Source of the DNA: Deuterostichococcus epilithicus
Taxonomy: Eukaryota > Chlorophyta > Trebouxiophyceae > Prasiolales > Stichococcaceae
NCBI GenBank assembly: GCA_033439295.1
Contig: JAVTLE010000021.1
Coordinates: 2,418,009 to 2,482,008 of the forward strand
Length of the DNA: 64,000 nt
Direction of reading: 5' to 3'
Shown: positions 12,101 to 22,010 of the stretch, one piece after another
Layout of the letters: every line of letters starts with the position of its first letter
How positions within the stretch are numbered: position 1 is the first letter of the stretch
The notes under the pieces: model-generated
The model's input: only the letters and a program-made list of their open reading frames with translations
Told to the model about the DNA's origin: nothing
Databases searched by the model: none
Position numbers and translations under genes: made by a program

Positions 12101-15100
12101 TGCATTCCCGAGCGATCGACACTGCTCTCCGCACGCCTGGCACGGACACATGCTTGCGAGCCATATCATCTCCGGTTCAGAGGGTCTTCTGACGCGCGTT
12201 TTATCTTCCTGGCCCCGCAGCTCCATCAGCCACGGCAGCGTGCACACGCTGTTCCTGTCCCAGTACACGGACTACTCCCGCACCTCGCCCCAGGTGCGCC
12301 TCAGGGCTCAATGTGCAGTGCTGTGATCAACATGCGTGCCCATGCGGAGCTCGCGCTGCTGAGGGATGGACGGCTGCTCCTGCGCGGCGGCGCTCTGCGC
12401 CGCATCCGCTGCCGTGCGCCCCGCCCCCGCTGCTAACGTGCTGCACACATACTGCCGTCCTAACCCCCCTCGCCCCATGTCGCTGCAGTACGCCTGGGCC
12501 GTGGCCGACCTGGCTAATGTCAATCGGTGAGCCCCACCGTCCACACAACGTCTTTGCATGCCTGCCGTCGGAAGGTCGCATGTGCGCCGCATGGCCTGTT
12601 ATACAAGACCTGGCGGCGTGCGCCACTGACGGCTGGTTCTGTGCTTGCAGGACTGCCACCCCCTGGCTATTCGTTAGTGAGCACGTCTGTTCAGTCCCCT
12701 GCATGCTGCTTGGCGTATCCATTGTGTGTGCACCGCGAGGCGCGCCTGATGCAAGGAGGACCGCTCATGTGCTGATGTGAGGTTGTCTGGTTGCTTGCAG
12801 TCTTCCACGGGCCGGTGTACCACACCTACGTGACCCACTACAAGCAGTACGGTAAGATTCACTTCGTGAAGGAATCTGTGCACCGGCATCTGTGGGGGCG
12901 CACTCTTAGGTGCTCAGGCACACTGCCCGCTGACTGTTGCCCTCTTGTGCGCAGACTGCTTCCGTCAGGTCTGGGAGCCTCTGCTCAACTCTGCGGGCGC
13001 CGACATCGTGTTCTCTGGGTGAGCTTGGCCACTGCCGTCCTGCTGCTCTACCTCCTGGCGATGTTAGTGTCTGCCAGTAGTGGGCTTTGTCGTTGGCAAC
13101 TGCTTTGGCGCCGCAAAAATGATCATTCTTTATCTGGCAGCCGGTTTGCTTGCACCACCAGGCAAAGCACGAACAATTAATATACCGATTAGATTTGTGC
13201 TCCCTGCGCAGCCATGTACACGCCTACGAGCGCTCCAACCCGGTGAACGACTACGTTGTTGACCCCACCGGCTGCGCCCCCACCTACTTCACCGTCGGTG
13301 ACGGCGGCAACTCTGAGGGGGTGTGCCCACCTTGCATACCGATCTGTTCGTGTTCGTGTCCCTTTTCCTGCTCAGATCATCGTGTCACAGCGCAGCATGT
13401 CTAGAGCCTGCCCGCTGCCGGCAAAGCGCTGCTCGCCAGTCATTGGGCTTGGTTTCGTCGCAGTTGTTCTGCAGTACACGATGACAATCCTGTATTCTCC
13501 TGCTGCAGCTGTACCACAACTACGTCAATGGCAATGCCACCGACGGCACTTCGTCCGGCACCGACGGCTGCCCGAGCCCCAGCGCCAACGACCTGTCTGC
13601 CGACCCTGCCACATGCGTCTCCCCCGTCACTCAGGTGCAAATTCGGCTGGCGCATGTAGTAATACACTCCACTCCTATCCTTCTGCAAGTCGCCGCATCC
13701 TGATGTGGATGTCAAGAAGACAGCACGCACCCAGCAGTTACTGAAGTCAAAGGATCCCAAACGAGCACCTCTGAAAGGTTGCACGACTGCCGCCACCCCA
13801 CGCCTGAGGCTGCCTTGCTACCTGACGCATCGCCTGCCGCTGCCTTCGCACGCCCGGGCACGCTTTGCACATGACAGTGGCCGGTGTTGCGGCATGTGTC
13901 ATGAGTTCCGCAATGTCTGCACGCCAGGTGCCCTACTGCACACCCCAGCAGCCTGACTGGTCGGCGTACCGTGAGGACGCCTTCGGCCATGGCGTCCTGG
14001 AGGTGCGCGTCTGGTGCTCGCCCCGCCAAATGTGCCAGCCAAATCGATTCTGCATCCTGATGTTGCCCTGCTGCAGCGCCGGCGGGGCCGCACCAGATTC
14101 GCAGGGGACAGCTCGCGGACCTGCAGTGCGCACGAGCCTGTCGACACTGCGCCAGCTGCCTGCAGGTCTTCAACGGCTCGGTGGCGACCTGGTCCTGGTA
14201 CCGCAACCTGGACTCCCTCCCCATGGTCACCGACACGGTGGGCTCATTGCTACTCTTGGCTGGCCGCAATGCTCCCCTGGCCCGGTGCACTCATCCGCAC
14301 AAGATGAATCAGTAGGCACCGCTCTGGGGGTGCCCCTCAAGTGTGCTGCTATCAAGTGATGTGCCGCCCGCTCCCCTCCTCGAAGCCTGCCCTGAGGCAT
14401 GCTCTGACACCTGCCCCGTTGAGTGTCAAACCAGCGAGCAGTTGCTTAGCACTGGTGTCTTTGACTCCTGACAGGTGACATTCCAGCGTGACGTCGTCGC
14501 GTGCCCCAACCGCCGCCAGGTACGATTCTCTTGCTTGATTGCGCAGCTGCATGTCTCGTCGCCCATGGTGTTGCAGCGCCGTGCGTTCCTGGCGTGGTTT
14601 GCAGCGCTGTGCGGCCCTGGCATGGACCATAGGAAACAAGCAGCTCACAGGACCAGCTCGATGTGGGTTCGCAGGGTGGTGTCCTCGCGCCGCTGCCAGC
14701 GCCGCCCTCGCCTCCTCCCACGCCGGTGAGTCGATGCATCATCTGACCATTGCTGCCTGTAGTGCTTGTGCCAGCACCCACTTTTCATTCTGCAACATCA
14801 CATCCCAGCTCAGCAAAGCAGCTGAACCACAGCACAGGCAGCGCTGGCGGCAGAGCAGCGCAAAGCGCGCGCTGGCGAGATGACACCGCTGGATGATACA
14901 ATTACGAATCAGTTCGCTTCAATGGCTTGCAGGCGCCTACCGCCGCCCCCACCAACAAGCCCACGAAGGTTTGGCCCCGTACCTGAGGCGGCACGTGTGG
15001 TCCTGGCTGCTGGAGAGTGTACGCTGTGTCCGCATCAGGCGTTTGGCTGCTGTGGCAATGCACCAAGCGCTCTGCTGACGCCGCATGCTACCTTCCGCTC

Positions 15101-15516
15101 ATCACTGACTTGACTGACGACTTCACCTGCGCATCACCCGCAGAAGCCTACCCGCAAGCCCACCCGCAAGCCCANCCGCAAGCCAACCCGCAAGCCGACG
15201 CGCAAGCCAACCCGCAAGCCCACAAAGAAGCCTACAAGGGCATACTTCTGCTACCGCCACCACCGCTACAAGTGGAGCAACCACGCATACCACCACGTGA
15301 GTAGCCAGTAGATACGAGACTGTTGCGCAGTTTGTGTGCCGGAAGACCCCTTTCAGATGTGTTTCCAATTGTAGCAGCTTCAGTCATGTGCCCTGCACGC
15401 TTCGCCTCGCCATGTCGTGTGGCGCACCCTCTTTGTGAATGTCGTGCACAGCCTTACTTGTCAAATTTTTAGGCTTCAAATCTTTCTGTGTTGCGCAGAT
15501 CCCTGGCACCTGCTAA
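9192..15516 (+). CDS. PAP: Secreted purple acid phosphatase with KPTR-repeat tail
   Basis: Metallophosphoesterase of the plant purple acid phosphatase family, expected to release phosphate outside the cell or in the vacuole. The ATG at 9192 starts a clear signal peptide (MARTGTLVLCLVVLLACASA). I could join 28 small exons in consistent phase. All five metal-binding blocks are present: VIGDIGET (exon 10639-10739), NMGDFSYADHY (10876-11155), NGNHE (11583-11615), VIFHGPVY (12801-12851) and GHVHAYERS (13212-13320). These supply the Asp, Tyr, Asn and His ligands of the Fe-Fe/Zn centre. The fibronectin-like N-domain carries NGT and NTT glycosylation sites. After the phosphatase domain come a Pro/Ala linker (14675-14968), eight KPTR-type units (15144-15239) and an aromatic/His tail ending IPGTC-TAA. 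The tail is not part of any PAP I know. The enzyme call is very secure; exact edges of the shortest exons (one is 14 nt) are less so. Confidence 0.93.
15144..15239 (+). repeat. 12-bp coding repeat encoding KPTR units
   Basis: Eight tandem 12-nt units (AAG-CCN-ACN-CGC type) in frame near the end of the phosphatase gene. Third codon positions vary between units while the peptide KPTR is nearly fixed; one unit reads KPTK and one has an undetermined base at 15175. Synonymous change with a preserved peptide suggests selection on the protein repeat rather than recent slippage. The preceding exon (14933-14968) already ends in a KPTK unit. Confidence 0.9.
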
Positions 15517-17155
15517 GCCGGGTGGACTCATTCCCAGCTATGCACGCTCAAGCATCAGCAGCTCGATGACGTTGCAATCACTGGCGGCGGTCATCATAGA
15601 GAGGGAGCTCGCCGATGCCTGAAAGGTCGCAACGACCGACGCAAGAGAGGGCGCAGCTTCTGCTCCAAGGCCTGCCTCGCCAGAGATGTGGGACTGAAGG
15701 CTCAGCCGCGCTGCGGCATATATATACGGTTTGACATAGCTGGCCACCAATTTTGCTCTGCCGCCATGGGTGGTGCAGATCCTCGTGAGATCGTGCCAGT
15801 GACATGATTCACCATTGCGCAGCGTGCATCGCAATTTTGCTGGTCAAAAACCATCAAAAGTCATGCGTCATTCTTTCTGTCAGTGGTTCACACCATTGCA
15901 CCCATTTGGCACAAGACGCATCTATGTTCAAAACACAGCTTGTAGTGCGTTTTGTTGTTGGAGCCTCCACTTGCGCACCCCACCCACGCAAATTTGTAGC
16001 AGATTGTCATTGCATAAGGCTGCCGCTTCAGATCCATGCCGAACCATTGAAATCGAACCAGTTCGGCTTGCCGATCTGACGAGCAAATAGCGGTCATCTA
16101 AAGATTGCCGCACCGCTTAGCAGTCCCGCGGCGAACTTTCCCGCAAGGGCACGAAGCCTCCATCGTTCCCCGTTATTTGCCTGCTGCCTGGCTCCCGCTG
16201 ATCTCTGTCGGCCACCAACTCCCGGAACCGAGCGGCGTGCACTGTGGCGCTGCAGAAGCGGATTGCATGCATTGTGGCTGACGGGGCGACGGGAGCCAGC
16301 CGCGCCACGGTGCGTCCCGCCTGCGGAGACGTCTCGTTTGAAAATTTCAAAAGCGGATGTCGACTTCTCACCCAACCCTGCCTCACGCGGCCGGGCAGTG
16401 CCTCCTATGTCCTCGCATGGCATCACCGACATGTATCAAACATGCTCTCGTGGATAGCGCGCCTTGGCGCAGGCCGTGTGCTAGTAAGCGCATGTCTTGA
16501 GCCACCTCATTCTGACGCACAATTTTTAGCTTCGGTCGTGCCGGTTTGCAGTGCGCGACCACGGCGTCAGGACCTCCGAGCTGCCGCATCCTCGAGACAG
16601 AGCGCATAGTATCCGCCGGGCCTCCGCCTGACCGCCGGTAGGGCCCGTACCAACGCTGACTCCCTTGTTGCGGGCTGTCGAGCTGAGCTGCCTAAGGGTG
16701 CGCCACAAGGGTCCACACTGCGTGACGGCACGGCCAAGCCGGTTTGTCGGGTTTCATATCACCGTTGCTGCCCTGCGTGCATGGTAGTGCGGCCTCGCTG
16801 CGGCTTGGACCTCCTCCTCGGCTCACACTCGGCCATCCGACTCAAGCGCTGCTGGCGCACGTTGCACGGCTGCCCGACAAGCCCGCCGATTTGCGTTCGC
16901 ATGCATCATTTGATTGCTTGGGTGCTCTTGCAGGCGCATCACCGCCAGGGCGCCGATCAGGGGCTGGAGTGCCCGCAACCACAGCGAGCTTCGAGTTGCC
17001 GCTGGCGTCGAGCCGATCCGCCGGCATCCGATCTGCCACGAAACCGTTGCATCATCAGTGGGGCTTCTGCAGCAGCCGGCGGCAGCATCTGCGTCGTCGC
17101 AGTCCAGCTCAATCCGGGGCTGGGATCAGCCCCTACTGGGAGTGGCGCAGCAGCC
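15517..17155. other. Intergenic between phosphatase and MYB genes
   Basis: A 1.6 kb stretch holding the phosphatase 3' region and the upstream part of the MYB gene. Open frames on both strands (for example minus 15834-15538 and plus 15815-16090) match nothing I recognise and lack coding-like composition. A 5' non-coding or N-terminal exon of the MYB gene may lie here, but I could not place one. Confidence 0.45.
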
Positions 17156-20100
17156 ATGCCAATGCCTGCAATGGTTAACGGGCGACCGGTGCGCACCGGG
17201 TCTTGGGAGCCCGTCGAGGATCAGGCGCTCGCCCAGTGGCAGGCCAAGCTCGGCAATAGGTGCGCAGCGACTTGGACCGCTGGCCGTGCCGCTCGACTGC
17301 AACTGCCTCCGCCGCATGGCCAGGCCCGTGCTGCCCGTGCTGCCGTGACACATCCTGCACGTGGATGATAAACGTGCGCATGGCTGGTCAGCTTCAGATT
17401 GTCACTGCAGGTGGGCCAGCGTGGCGACGCACATCCCCGGCCGGACGGGGCAGCAGTGCGCACAACGCTGGCGCCACAGGGTGGGGTCCCAACCTTTCTG
17501 CTTTACAGGGACCTGCACCTAGCAGGCTGCACAGGTTTGCCCCGCCCAGCTTCGAGGGCATGTCGGTGTGCATGCACGCCTTGCCGCCTGTTCCTCTTAC
17601 CCCTGGGCCGCACACCCTCGCCACTTGTACATGCAGTTCATGGTGCGCAATGCATGCGCGCAGGTGAACCCAGACATCCGCAAGGAGAAGTGGACGGAGG
17701 ACGAGGACTCGCGGCTGGTCGAGCTGGTCGGCGTGCACGGCAGCTGCTGGGCCGAAATCTCGCGCGGCATGGCGGTGCGCTTTTGGTTGTGGCTGTGCCA
17801 TGGTCCCGCTGGGAAGCCGGAGCGGCTGCCCATTGCACGACATCCCTGTGCTGCAACACTTGGCCTCCTCTTGCAGCGTGCTGAGCCGCGCAGCCCCAGC
17901 CATGCGCTTCTACTGTCTGACAAACCGTGCACACCACTTATGACTGCGCAGGGCCGCACGGACCAGCAGTGCATGGGGCGCTGGCGGCGGCACCTGGACC
18001 CAGCGATCAACCGGGCGCCCTGGAGCGGCGCCGAGGACGCAGCGCTGGCGACGCAGGTCGCCCGCCATGGCTCCCAGTGGTCCCGCATCTCCCGCGCATT
18101 TGCCGGCCGCACCGCCCAGCAGTGCCGCGCCCGGTGCGGCGCAGTCCCCGGTCGAGCCACGCAGTGCATCTGAGGTTGCCACTGCTGTGGTGCGTTCTTC
18201 TTGTGCTGCCAGCAGCAGCACGTGAGCCGTCGGCGCATGGCAGCCGGCGGCAGGGCAGCTCCAAGCCGCCGTGTAGAACTGCTTTGATGAGGTGCCTGAA
18301 CGCCTGCCGCAGGTGGTTCCAGCTGGAGGCAAACGGCCTGGACGCGGACGCCGAGCCGGCAGAGGCAGCAAGCGCCGCGCCGGCGGCCGCCCGGCGGCGC
18401 TCGGCAGTGGCGCCGGTGGCTGCCAGGGCGCGGCTCCGGCTGGGCGGCTTCCGGGAGGAAGCGGAGGAAGAGGAGGATGGCCGTGTGGCGGCGCTGCGCG
18501 AGCGGCTGTCGCAGGACACCGCCGAGCGTGCCGGACCCTCCTCAAGGTGCTTCAGCTGGTCCACGGCTCAGTCTTCATAAGACTGCGCGCCGCATAGTTC
18601 GAGCCTCTTTCATTGTCTATGCAAGTTGGCTTCCTGGTCAGGGGACCAGGAAGCCAGCCGTTCAGCAGTGCGTCTGAGGCACGCAACCTGGGATCTGCGA
18701 ACAAGCATCATTTCCTCGGCATGTGCAGCATTCCTCACACCTGTTGGTCTACAGGGGCCAGACGAGCTCGCGGTCGACGGCGACGGCGGCGGCGAAGGAG
18801 GCGCGCCGGGCGTCGTTCATGACCACCGCAGCCAACCGCCCGCCCGGTGCCAGCCCCGTCGGTGAGCCTCGTCGACTGTCCTGTTGCGTTGCTGCTGCCG
18901 CTGTGAGCGTCGTTGCCGTGTAGCCATCATCGGCGGCTGCGTTCCACAGGGCCGCCTCGTCACCTATGGGTCATGCGACACCCTGTGCTGAGGCAGCTCG
19001 ACGGCCTGGTTGCAGCTGCGGCGCAATGACGGGCTGACTCCCACTCCGCAGGCGGCTCCAGCGGGTCGGAGCTGACGCATGGCGCGCGGCGTCGCCTTAC
19101 GCTGAGCTCCTACCACGAGGGGGAGGAGCAGGTTGCCGAAGACTCTGCCGGCAAGGACGGCGCCGCCGCCCGGGAGAACAGCGGCAGCAGCAGCGGCTGG
19201 CGGCCGTTCGCCACGCCGGTCCGCGCGCCCCGCACCCGCAACGGCGGCAAGGGTGCGCCGCCGCTGACGCCGCGGACGACGGCGGCGGCGCGGCCGCCGG
19301 TGCCAGGTGCGGCGGACGCGGCNGNCNACGGCGGCGCAGCCGCCGCCAGCCCACTGGATGACGAGGAGACGGAAGACGAGGAGGCGGATAAGGCGGCCGC
19401 TGCCGCCGAGGTGCTGTGTGCCACGCCCACCTCCGCGCAGTGGGCGGGTGCAGGCCCGCCGCTGCCGGCATCCCCCAGCCCTGCCACCTCCTCCCAGGTG
19501 ACTTGCCTATTGCGTCGCCCAACACCCAGGGTCTGGCGTCGAACCCTGTTGCAGGCCAGATGAACTCGCATGCCGCTTGAGGTTTGTTCTGTGAAGAGGG
19601 ATGGAGCGACATGGGCAGAGGACTAATTTCTCAAATCGTTCGGACAACAATCAGAGGTTCTGGGTCTGACGCATATGTTTCAATCTGAGTGCAGCGGCGT
19701 CAGTCATCGCTCTACAGGACTCCCGAGCGCATGCCGCCGCAGCAGGCAGACGAATCGGCTCCCAACAGCACAGAGAAGGTGCGCCAGGCTCGTGCAAGCC
19801 GCACCTGTTGCAGCATGATGCAGTGTTCAGGCCTTCTCATGACCCTGGCATGGCAGAGAACGGCTTTTTCAACCACGACTGTCGCCATCCACTGCAAGGG
19901 AAAATGTGTGATTCTGCATCGGACTGTGACAAATCCTCATCTGTGGCTGCCGTGCAGTGCCTCATGAGCCCGACGCAAGACTGCCTCACCGCCCAGACGC
20001 TCTTTGCGACGCCGGTGCGCCCGCCGCCGACGCAGGCCACGCCTGGCGGCGCCNGCGGCAGCGCCGCCGCCGGCGGGCACACGCCGGAAGGCACCGCGTC

Positions 20101-21420
20101 GAGCCCGCCGCCCAGCAGCGGCGGCAAGTGGCGGCTGTCGCCGTCGCACAGCATCTGGGCGCTGCTGCAGTCGCCCGCCGGGAGCGACTGCGACGGCTCC
20201 CGCGGCGCGCTGCGTAGCCCCACCGCCTTCCTGTGCGCCTCTGCTGAATACCAACCCACAGCAAGTGTTAGAGGATTCGTAGCGGCTTTCCGCTTGACAG
20301 CCTCCCCATGTATCCCTGAGTGCTCACTCGAGCTCTTGCATCTGGGATCTGGATCCCTGACTGTGTCATCTGGTCGTGTCGTGGGTCCTCGTCTGGCGCC
20401 GCTGTTCGTGGTCAGTTGTCTGCCGCGCAGCATGAACCACAGAGCAGCAGCTGCTGCTCTCGTCCCACATAATTATCACTCAGCAAGCTGACGCGCACCC
20501 ATCTGCGCCCCTGTAGCGAGTTTGCGAGCCCTGAGCGGGATCGCAGCCGCTTTGGCAGCGCGGCGGCGCGCGCCGGGCGGTCGCGGCTGGGCATTGGCCC
20601 AGGCGACGGCGCCGGCGGCCCGGTGCAGCGGCCACCCGTCATGCGCCGCCTGCTGTCCGACCTCCCCAACAACGGTGCAGACCCCCTGTGCTTTCTGGCG
20701 TTGGCGCCGCCTGTGCGTATCTGAATGTCCGCCCGCAACTGCTGCGACCCTGAGTCATTGCTGCTAGCAAATACTGTGAGCGTGTCTTAGGCCTGTCAGC
20801 TTAGACCTGAATCCGGCTTGTAGCACATTTCCGCCGGATGTCGACTGTGTGCTGGCACACCAGCTGGCACTATCTTGCTGGGGCAGAAGGTGATCTGGTC
20901 TTTGCAACCCTGTCCGCTGCAGTGCGACCACTGGATCCGTGCTAAACCTCTGGTGCCGTCAACTTGCGCAGGTGCGGCGCCCAGCCTCCGCGAGGGGCCT
21001 GCCAGAATGCCGCCGCCCGCCAAGAAAGCAAGGGCAGCTGGCGCCGAACCTGCCGCGGCGCAGCCACAGGCCGCCCTCGCCGGCCTGCCCTCAGGCATCA
21101 CAGCTGCTCCCGTCCCCTGCGCACCGGCGCTCGCCGCGGGGCTGGCGGACAAGCCGCCGCTAGCGGCGCAGCAGGTGCAGCATTACGCGCTGGTGCATCC
21201 CAGCGTGTTTGCCAGCCTGCAGCCAGGACCACACACCCTGGAGCAGCTGAGCAGCGCGATATACAGCAGCGTGGCGGGGCAACAGCCGCAGCAGCTGGAG
21301 GCTGACCAATATGGCTCACACGGCACGGCGAGCACCATTGAGGTTGCAAAACCGCCTGGCGGCAGCAGCAGTAGTGCCGCAGCGCGGTCCCGTCTCAACG
21401 CCCTGCTGGAGGGCTTATGA
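17156..21420 (+). CDS. Three-repeat MYB (MYB3R-like) transcription factor
   Basis: Nuclear DNA-binding protein with three MYB repeats in a row, like MYB3R/c-MYB cell-cycle regulators. Eleven exons join in phase: 17156-17259, 17411-17480, 17664-17773, 17952-18133, 18313-18546, 18755-18861, 19052-19497, 19695-19778, 19958-20232, 20517-20674 and 20972-21420. R1 holds SWEPVEDQALAQW and IPGRTGQQCAQRWRHRVNP. R2 holds KWTEDEDSRLVELV and GRTDQQCMGRWRRHLDPAI. R3 holds PWSGAEDAALATQV and FAGRTAQQCRARW. The NP and HLDPAI linkers fit R1R2R3 proteins. About 500 disordered residues follow, rich in Ala, Pro and Gly with TP/SP sites (FATPVRPP, YRTPERMPP), possible CDK targets. A SNAPC4-type MYB is an alternative because R3 keeps the QC..RW form. 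The start at 17156 is the ATG just before R1; an earlier start or upstream exon is possible. Undetermined bases fall in the Ala-rich stretches. Confidence 0.8.
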
Positions 21421-22010
21421 TAAAAAAAGATGTGCGTTGGTGGATGGGCAAATCACAGCCCAGCAGCTGGGCTTGGACGCGCCGCCGTAGGGGCAGCGCC
21501 TTGTCTGCACTTGTACAAATACCGTGACCTCTTCTGACAATGCAGACGTGTGACTCTGTTGCGCGATCTTCTTGCAACAATGGCAGGCTCATAAACCTGT
21601 TGGCATCTAACATTAGCTGCCTAGATGTTGACACGTTGGTGATTGTATCTCTAGGTAGAGGCAATACCAAGACATGAAGGAACATCTCTTGGGTGTCTTG
21701 GGTGCGCAATTGGGTCGGCCATGTTGAGATCTCGCCTACATACAGCAGCTGGTTGGGTACACTCGTTGCGTTTGAGCACTTGCTCCTGCTTTTAATAATG
21801 AAAGAATCGAAATACATCTCTAGCATCCTTGAACCCAGCTTGACGCTGGCCGCCGCGACAAGTCCGCAACTACTAGAGCAACCAAGTTGGCCCCCAAGTG
21901 CCGGCGCCTCAGCGCTCCGGCTGCCGCCGCCGTCTACGAGATTGGCAGCGTGCGCCGCACAGACCACCACCCAATCAAAACAATGTTTCCCCTCCTCTTT
22001 TCCCCAGCCA
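21421..22010. other. Convergent 3' intergenic region
   Basis: About 590 bp between the stop codons of the MYB gene (+) and the AP2 gene (-). It probably contains the two 3' UTRs. No convincing coding sequence or other element was found. Confidence 0.5.

Noticed and set aside
13382-14290. Minus-strand frames opposite the phosphatase 3' exons
   Set aside because: They overlap exons with conserved phosphatase sequence (SAYREDAFGHGVLE) on the plus strand and show no family features.
15144-15239. Short direct repeats as a CRISPR array
   Set aside because: The 12-bp units are contiguous with no spacers, are in frame as KPTR codons, and belong to a spliced nuclear gene.
17568-18173. 201-codon frame starting MHARLAACSSY as an independent gene
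   Set aside because: It reads through two MYB exons and the intron between them; the MYB repeats need the splice at 17773 to 17952.
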